Below, in pieces: positions 50,001 to 64,000 of a DNA stretch of 64,000 nucleotides (positions within the stretch are counted from its first letter, which is position 1; every line of letters begins with the position of its first letter). The notes below the pieces were generated by a model. That model was not told the DNA's origin, did not search any database, and was given only the letters and a program-made list of their open reading frames with translations. This DNA comes from Epinephelus fuscoguttatus. Taxonomy: Eukaryota; Chordata; Actinopteri; Perciformes; Serranidae. The stretch spans positions 24,700,322-24,764,321 of the forward strand of contig NC_064753.1 of the NCBI RefSeq assembly GCF_011397635.1, written 5' to 3'. Made by a program: the position numbers and the translations under genes.

Positions 50001-52214
50001 CTGAAAAAAAAAATCTTTTTCAGTGTCTAAATTTAAAACAAAAGAAATGGTTGGTGTAGGATGGCTTATACAAAGAGGAAGCAGCTTTTTGTGTGAGGAA
50101 TTTGAGATGACTCAACAAGACTGGTTCAATTTTTATCTCATCCTTTAAGAATCCCTCAAAATGTAATCAGTATGATGCTGCAGGCGTGCTATAAACACTA
50201 AAGGCTTTAAATGGCTGGTGAGACAAGCAAGCAGGAACTGTATCTTGCAAGACCTCTAGCTGTCAATATGCTTTTACAGGTGTAGAGTTATGTGTACTGA
50301 CGGCAGTCATTAAGATAATTGTATTTCCTAGGTCAAGTTGTGTGAAACATGACTGGTGTGCAGAATTATTTGCTTGAGTCTTTTTTTCATATTTGTGTCC
50401 ATCAAGCATGGGTGGATTGAGAGACAATGAGCCCCTGGGCACAGACATGCAGAAGGTCCCACCACCTCTTTACACAGGAGCAAGACACACAGACTTTATA
50501 GATGTTTAGCCTCTTTTTGTTGTTGTTTTGTGTCTTTTTGTAAGTGTTACAATTCAATTCAGTTCAATTCAATTCAAACAACTGTACTAGCATATACAAA
50601 GATATGTAATTACAAAAGAATTTCATAAAAAATAATAAATAAATAACTATAATAAGTAAAGGAATAAATAAAGACAAGTAAAAATAAAAAATAACAATAA
50701 TATTTTACATGTTACATACATTCATACATTATATATACACATTTAATATACAGGTGTCGTGTACAGGTTCTAGATTATACTGCTTTTTTCCACAGATGAA
50801 TACATATTAATTGTTAGTCCCTCAGGCTGTGGCAGGCAGATAAATATTTAGTTACCAAAGGAGCCGTTGTCCCTTCACCCAGGAGAACTGCCGGAAATCT
50901 CTGACTGAGGAGAACTTTTCACAGCGCAGGAGGAAATACATTTCTGTTTCTACCTCACCTGCAGTGACTACAATCTCTGCGGTTTTGTGGCTCTTTGTAG
51001 TTTCTTTTTGTCTGTGGTTGTTTTGCCCCTATGTAGTCTTCTATCTATCTGTCTAGTCTCTTTATAGTTGCTTCCCATCTCTTTGTAGTAATAACAATAA
51101 AATAATGATAATACTATTAATGCATTTTATTTATAATCACCTTTCAAAGCTCTCAAGGACACCTTATAGACACAGATAAAACAAGCAGCAATGTATCCAC
51201 AGATCATAAAGTCAAATGAATCAGTAATAAGGTAATGAAATAACTAGACACAAATCATAATTATAAACACTAGGTATAAAATCATCATCATAACGTCATC
51301 ATCAGTGCAAATCTCCATGTGTGTGTCACCATTATATCAGACTGATGCCAGCTTGAAAAGGTGTGTTTTCAGACAGGATTTAAAGGTGGATAGGGAGTCT
51401 TGTGGGTGACAGTTTCAAAGGTGGGAAGCAAAATGGCTGAAGGCTCCAAAACCCACTATCTGTCCCAAGTGGACAGATAGTGATGTGAGTTGGATTGCAT
51501 CTTTTGTGGTTGTTTTGCCACTTTCATGGTCAATGTGAGTCACCTTGAGTCTCTTTGCAGCTGTTTTGCCATGGATGGATTACTGAATGGGCCATATTGG
51601 GCACAGGCCCAGGGGCCCAAAGTGTCAGGGGCCTCGCTAGCTTTCACTTGCGAAACGGCACTCAAATTAACACGTACCACAAAGGAATGCACAATAACCA
51701 CATGGAGATGCAAAACAAATACAAAGCGACACAAAATGAATAAAAAAGACAACAAAATAGAGGCAAAATCACCACAAAGTCCATGTGTGTCCAGTCCTTT
51801 GAACAGGAGATGGTGGGGCCCATTGTCCCATAATCCATCTATGTTTTGCATCTCTTTGTGGTCGTTATATGATTCTTGTTCATTATATGTCTCTTCCTGG
51901 TTGGCACATGTTCAGTCGAGTGATATTTTGCAGGCCAGAATGTCCCCTGACACTTTGGGCTCCTGGGCCTGGGCCTGGGAGGCTTGTCCATTACTCCATT
52001 CACGCTGCCAAAACTTTGGATTCCTGTTATTAACAAATCCCTCTGTGTTTGGTTCTCAGGTTCCCACCAGCCTGTGCTGCCCAGAGGCGGATACATGCGC
52101 TCCCCCTCGTGGACACGCTGCAGCAAAGTTGAGCCCCCGCGAGAGAGAAAGCACCACAGCGACTCGGACACCGCAGAGCCCTTAATGAAGCTGGAGAGGC
52201 CAAAGCAGCCGTGA
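31331..52214 (+). CDS. dbndd1: Dysbindin domain-containing protein 1
   Basis: A small dysbindin-family protein whose molecular role is poorly known. Four coding exons: 31331-31361, 35678-35824, 42185-42322 and 52060-52214. Every junction has GT-AG sites in phase 1 (donors G|GTAAGA, C|GTGAGT and G|GTAAGG). Together they give 471 nt, 156 residues, against about 158 in human DBNDD1. Exon 1 encodes [10 protein letters not shown]. Exon 2 is acidic and ends in HITEKR. Exon 3 encodes the dysbindin core, reading [20 protein letters not shown] and then [20 protein letters not shown], nearly identical to mammalian DBNDD1. Exon 4 contains [11 protein letters not shown] and ends ERPKQP. The start matches the short N-terminus of the family. 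Introns are 4.3, 6.4 and 9.7 kb, much larger than the coding sequence, and hold most of the repeats listed in this interval. Convergent with the m-AAA protease gene, as DBNDD1 is with AFG3L1P in human. Confidence 0.95.
35015..35280. repeat. Inverted repeat, arms about 110 bp, in dbndd1 intron 1
   Basis: The left arm (about 35015-35124) and the reverse complement of the right arm (about 35161-35280) share CAGACTCCATTGAGAAAAAC / CAGACTCCACTGAGAAAAAC, then CAGTAATTTAA and TTTTGTTTGTGTTA. Both arms belong to one interspersed repeat family, here in head-to-head orientation with a spacer of about 36 bp. Confidence 0.75.
39160..39260 (+). repeat. Interspersed repeat fragment (teleost family)
   Basis: The words ACTGTATAAAAATAATTGG and GATGTCCCCCATTGGTTTGT followed by GGACTCTTGTTTTGAAGC are typical of a repeat family I recognise from teleost introns. 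A second fragment that looks like the continuation of the family lies at about 39893-40340. Confidence 0.45.
39558..39578. repeat. (TGG)n trinucleotide microsatellite
   Basis: Seven TGG units in dbndd1 intron 2. Confidence 0.9.
39893..40340 (+). repeat. Interspersed repeat fragment (teleost family)
   Basis: It contains TAAGCCTCAAGTTTGGCATT, TTCGCCATCTTGGATC, GAAATGACCAAATTTGGACA plus AGAGGGTGAAGCT, and CCTGTCACTCCAAGCGGCCA. This is a recognisable dispersed repeat, probably the same family as 39160-39260. No coding potential. Confidence 0.5.
44373..44461. repeat. 32-bp tandem repeat, three copies
   Basis: The units AAGTCCCAGTGTCCTCAAAC + GAGACAA + 5 bp repeat twice, followed by a third partial unit (AAGTCCCAATGTCCTCAGTTGAG). 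They lie inside the piggyBac-like MITE. Confidence 0.85.
44699..44712 (+). promoter_or_regulatory. CTCF-like motif inside a MITE
   Basis: CCACTAGATGGCAC fits all 14 positions of the CTCF core CCASYAGRKGGCRS. It lies near the right end of the piggyBac-like MITE in dbndd1 intron 3. Confidence 0.4.
44843..45012 (+). mobile_element. tRNA-derived SINE
   Basis: The segment has a degenerate tRNA-like head: TGTCCAGTAGCTCAGTAAG resembles an A box, and GGCTGCAGGTTTGTTTCTGG resembles a decayed B box. A body CTGCCGCATGTTGTCCCCTC and an AAAAGCCCCCAAAAATAATC tail follow. I recognise the body and tail as a common teleost SINE. It lies about 20 bp from the right end of the MITE. Confidence 0.75.
47034..47095. 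repeat. Compound microsatellite (TG)n(AG)n
   Basis: A long TG run passes into GA repeats at about 47085. It lies in dbndd1 intron 3; the minus-strand frame rich in TH here is a repeat translation. Confidence 0.95.
50400..50470 (+). repeat. Interspersed repeat fragment (GGGTGGATTGAGAGACAATG type)
   Basis: GCATGGGTGGATTGAGAGAC followed by AATGAGCCCCTGGGCACAGA resembles the left arm at 51575-51635 (GATGGATTACTGAATGGGCC). This suggests another copy of the family that forms the inverted repeat before dbndd1 exon 4. Confidence 0.4.
51108..51470 (+). repeat. Interspersed repeat fragment
   Basis: The words TTTATTTATAATCACCTTTC plus AAAGCTCTCAAGGACACC, and TGTGTTTTCAGACAGGATTT plus AAAGGTGGATAGGGAGTC, resemble a dispersed teleost repeat. 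No coding capacity. Assignment is from memory of the family. Confidence 0.45.
51495..52005. repeat. Degenerate TTTGTGGTTGTTTTGCC repeats flanked by inverted arms, in dbndd1 intron 3
   Basis: Short degenerate units of the form CTCTTTGTGGTnGTTTTG occur forward at 51500-51572 and 51841-51870 and inverted at 51665-51780. Arms at 51575-51635 and 51933-52003 are inverted copies sharing CCCAAAGTGTCAGGGG and CAGGCCCAGG. The complex ends 56 bp before the exon-4 acceptor. The 231-codon frame across 51490-52185 is repeat plus exon 4 in a wrong frame and not a gene. Confidence 0.65.
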
Positions 52215-52840
52215 CATCTGATGTGAAACAGCAGCGAGAGAAAACCCAGAGACAGACAGACACATCCAGAGCGGGAACACAAAGAGGACCAAGAGGCCCC
52301 CCATCTGCCACTGTGCACTCACATAACGTTTCATGGTGCTGACGAGTTCAGGTTGAGCTCTGGACAACGTGTTCTGTACTCTAAAGATGTTGAGATGTGC
52401 AATACACAATCTCTCCTTCTCTCTTTCGCTCTCTCTCTCTCACACACACACACAATCATTGTATTTTTCATGCAAGAGGTTCTTAACATACTCTGGGCTG
52501 CCAGACAATTTTAAGCTTTGTTTTTGAATGACAGACAGGGTATGAGGTCAGAAGAATAACAGCACCTCCATCCTTACAGCCTCTCAGGGTGGGAAATAGC
52601 CTGGACAGTGAGATTGGTTTCTAAATTGTGTCCACAGCGTGTGGCCAGTCCTTCCCTGTGAAGTTCAGACACTGGGATTCACATTGAATTACCAGGATTT
52701 GATTTGAAACGTAAATCAACAGAGCTGATAAAAATAAAACATCACTCCGAGGCTATATCTTAATGTGTTGGCTTGAAAATGTGACAGGGTTTTTTTTTCG
52801 TTTTTTTTCCTGCAATAAAGGTAACTTAACCAGTGGGAGT
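52215..52840 (+). other. dbndd1: dbndd1 3'UTR with candidate poly(A) signals
   Basis: After the stop at 52214 there are AATAAA signals at 52733-52738 and 52814-52819, implying a 3'UTR of roughly 540-630 nt. A short CT/CA tract lies at about 52430-52453. Confidence 0.55.
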
Positions 52841-53915
52841 GGACATCACTGAGGCTGCACTCTCTTTCTCCATCGCGATGAGGACTGTGTGTTGTTATTA
52901 TAATTGCCTAAATGAAAATTTTTGCACTTGTCTCACTGGATTGTATTTACTGTGCCCCGCAGAATTATTGGCATTTGGTGCAGATGACACACAAGATAAA
53001 CAGACCAAGTAGCAAGCTATATGCAATACACTTTTCCAGACATTCAAAATTTATTTGAAGAAACGTTTTCTGATTTCTTTATCATTATTTAAAAAGTGAT
53101 GGCTGCCAGAGTTGCTGCTGCTAAGGTAATTAGAGTTGGTCGACGCATTGACTTGATGAGTGATACTTGAAGCAGTTAGAAATTGAGGGAGAATGGCATC
53201 ATAATCAGGTGGACTTCAGTGAGCTTTGCATGAATGCCAAAAATACAACAAAGTGCCAACAATTTTGTAATCATCTTTTAAAGGATGACTTCAACTCATA
53301 ATGAAATATTTCACATCTTTGTAAGCAAAGATCATAGCTGATTACTTGCTTTATTTATCTCACATTTAGCTTGTCTTTACCAGGAGTGCCAACAATTCTG
53401 AATGCTGTGACATGATGGATCAAAAGTGACACTGGGATGATAGACGAATAAATAAGGGTCTTGAAAAAGTTCTCTTCATTGTGTCATTTATTAACTACAC
53501 TTATGAGATGCAGCCCCATTCTGTACTGTGTGGCGAGCATGCGTCATGATATACATCTAAAAAGTCTTCCTCGAATTAGTTGCGCAGTATCAAAAAATAG
53601 GCAGACTGGGAACAGCTGATTAAATTAACTTGTATTCACATGAGACTGTCAGCAGGTTAACAGTTAATTTTGTGTCCACTGTCGGTGCTGTTAAATATTA
53701 ATTAGAACAAAGGCCAAAAAAAGTGTGCACTGCAGAGGAGAGATCACACTGGCTGCTCAGCATCTGAATAACAAATGAATATGAAAAGTCCTTCAAATAT
53801 TTCTAATGCAATTGTGGCTTGATCACACAGGGGTTAAGGCCACATGCCCCATGCACACCGCTGTCAGTCCTCATAACTTGGTGCCGGTGATGGCAGGAAA
53901 CATCAGATTGAGGAC

Positions 53916-54139
53916 AAATGAGCAGATACACCTCACACAAGATGGCTGAATTATTCTTCTTTCGATTAAGTCTTCACATGAAATGATACAAACTATGTGT
54001 TTCACCCATGGCTTCATCAGGTTTTGATGATGACTAATGAAGCCATTAGCAAAATGCATTGTTTGTAACATTTTAAGTGAAGACTAAATTAAAAGACGAA
54101 GCAATTCAGCCCTCTTATGTGTGGTGTATCTGCTTATTT
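53916..54139. repeat. Inverted repeat, arms about 100 bp (hairpin MITE-like)
   Basis: The left arm from 53919 (AGCAGATACACC, GGCTGAATTA, AGTCTTCAC, ATGGCTTCATCAGG) is matched by the reverse complement of the right arm ending at 54139 (AGCAGATACACCACACATAA, GGGCTGAATTGCTTC, TTTAGTCTTCAC, ATGGCTTCATTAGT). The arms run nearly into each other, so the whole 220 bp is a foldback. Confidence 0.8.
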
Positions 54140-55022
54140 GCTATCAAGCTGGAATAAAAATATTGTTAAAAGAGTAAAAATATTACCCTGACATTTTTAG
54201 AAATTATACACAACAAGAAAAAACTGGGCTGATAATACAAAACAAAGATACTGAGAATAAAGAGACGGACCAGTGGGTTATAAAAGTTGTTTAATATCGG
54301 TGTGAGCCACAACAGCCTCACATTCATTTGTTGTCACATCATAATCCTCTGACATGTACAAAGGAATATTCATCAAGCAAGAACAAGGATAGTGCATTGT
54401 CAAGCAGGCACAAAACACACAATATATTCCATTTACAACAATATACAACCAGCCTGCTCATCATATAATAATCGGGGTTTTTTTAAATCTGGATGAAAAA
54501 AATGGTCCAGTGTCAAGCTGGTTCGGGTCCTTAAACCTTCTACTGGAAAACCTGATAAAAAAAATTAAAAAGGGCCTTCACTGCCCATACTGCAAGGCAT
54601 TTAGTTCAAGTACATTTTGATTTTAAAACGTATTTACGTGGCTCAGGAGCTACTGGCTTAACCATTAAGACACTGTTAACATTGTGATGACAGTGTGTAA
54701 CCAACCCTTGTGGGAGGGGCTCTCAAATACATGAAATGCTACATGGATATTTATACAGCAGAGATTGCGTGGCTTACAATTCGGGAAAACATTCAAACAT
54801 AAGCCACAATTGACAGAAAGGATGACAGCAATTTGTTGTCATGTCAATAAATGTTTCAGGGCATCGAGATGCATCCATGGAAAAGCCAATTAACCCTCTT
54901 TTTACTTTAAGACCCTAATTAGTGTGTAACACTCACCAATATGATTAACAAAAGAAAAAGGCTAAAAAGCATAACCAGAGTATGGTGTGAGTATTGTGAA
55001 CAAAAACTGTCAGTAAGATGGT

Positions 55023-55028
55023 TTTATT
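55023..55028 (-). promoter_or_regulatory. Poly(A) signal AATAAA on the minus strand
   Basis: TTTATT on the + strand reads AATAAA on the minus strand. It lies about 70 nt downstream of the stop of the small candidate exon at 55098-55163 and about 1 kb downstream of the m-AAA gene stop, so it could serve either. Confidence 0.4.
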
Positions 55029-56066
55029 GTAACAGCTAAGAGTCAGTTAAGAAGACGGAGACTGTGAGGTAGTGTGAGCGAGTGAAGAGAGCGTGGCTCA
55101 TCTCAGCTGTTCCCAGCTCTCATGGGTGTCGACATCAATGTTGACTCTGAATACTTTGGGACACTGCGAAGGAGACAACACCCTACAGTACATGCGATCC
55201 AATGACATTGGTAAAATCGGTGCACAAAGCACATTAATAAACTGTTCTAACAGCTGCCTTTAGTGGAAAAAGAGCCAGGCTAAGAAAGGGTTAAAGTCTG
55301 TTGGAAGACTATAATGGTGATGAAAATGTAGAAATTAAGAATTACTTCCTTGTACGACGGTGTGAGAAAGCATAAAAAGACAGTCAGCAGTGCCTTTGAA
55401 AATTGAAACATCTGAGAAGCCTGGTCTCCCCCCTTTGGAAAAACACATGTATATATTTAGCTATCAACATAATGAAGTGGCAGCTGAGGCTGGAAGCATT
55501 GTTATTAGCTCTATAGATGTATGGTTTGATAAAGGCAACGAGCATCAGTATAAAATCTAACTCATATGATACCATCACATGATACTAGCACAGTGTGTAA
55601 CTGAACAATGCACATCACAGCTAATATAACTGTCACATGATGTCCACTAATTGTGAATGTTAAAATGTATGTCTCAGTCAATTTCTGTTTTGTAACTTGA
55701 GCTCAACTTTTCAGACCATGGCTACAGATGACTCTGTGGTGTGTACATCAGTGTCGTTGCACTGTAGGACTGAATCAGAGCTTGGAAGGAAGGCACCTTT
55801 AGTGAAATGTTCACTGCAAACTGACCTGACTGTAAAGTGATGAGTAACTTTTTGCATAATTCCCCCAAGAATATAAAAACTACAATTTAAAAAATGTTAT
55901 TATCCAGGCCATTTACGACCTGTGCAGGACATCTCCATCCCTCCTTTTGCAGCTGTCCGTGAGATGAGGAGGGGATCACTCTCAGAGCCCTGACAGTCTG
56001 GACCAGATGGCGCTCGAATTCTCTCCTGAATCCAGTGGAATATTTGCCCTGAGGCTGCATGTCCAC

Positions 56067-64000
<7,934 letters not shown>

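Larger units (their letters stand above)
52841..56066. other. Intergenic DNA between convergent dbndd1 and the m-AAA gene
   Basis: Mostly AT-rich. It holds an inverted repeat at 53916-54139 and, on the minus strand, a possible terminal exon at 55098-55163 with a poly(A) signal. Part of 54290-56066 is probably 3'UTR of the protease gene. Nothing else is recognised. Confidence 0.5.

Noticed and set aside
51490..52185. 231-codon + strand frame, the longest in its area
   Set aside because: Composed of repeat DNA and dbndd1 exon 4 read in the wrong frame; the true frame ends at 52214 with ERPKQP.

Overview
The window is 64 kb of vertebrate nuclear DNA, almost certainly from a ray-finned (teleost) fish. 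It has long AT-rich introns, abundant (CA)n/(CT)n microsatellites, several interspersed repeat families that I recognise from teleost genomes, and four intron-containing protein genes with GT-AG splicing and clear vertebrate orthologues. I saw no prokaryotic features, CRISPR arrays, tRNA or rRNA genes.

Layout. 1-9806: gene-free upstream flank of foxf1, with candidate regulatory motifs. 9807-12131 (+): foxf1, a forkhead transcription factor, two exons, 380 codons. 12132-16954: foxf1 3'UTR and intergenic DNA. 16955-25587 (-): mthfsd, a folate-enzyme-like domain plus an RRM. It carries two tandem 114-nt versions of exon 3, a GC-AG intron just upstream of them and a duplicated first-exon region. 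25588-31330: intergenic, with microsatellite, minisatellite and repeat debris. 31331-52214 (+): dbndd1, a dysbindin-domain protein, four small exons spread over 21 kb, 156 codons. 52215-56066: intergenic and 3'UTR. 56067-64000 (-): afg3l1/afg3l2-type mitochondrial m-AAA protease, 15 exons seen, with the N-terminus off the right edge.

The genes do not form a functional pathway; they are neighbours by conserved synteny. foxf1 and mthfsd are convergent, as FOXF1/MTHFSD are on human 16q24.1. dbndd1 and the m-AAA gene are convergent, as DBNDD1/AFG3L1P are on 16q24.3. Here the two blocks are adjacent, and no foxc2 or foxl1 is visible between them.

The most interesting signal is in mthfsd. Two adjacent, equal-length, phase-0 exons encode alternative versions of one 38-residue segment, about 42% identical to each other. 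They are separated by only 57 nt, preceded by a GC donor, and bracketed by inverted copies of a MITE-like repeat. This looks like a mutually exclusive exon pair.
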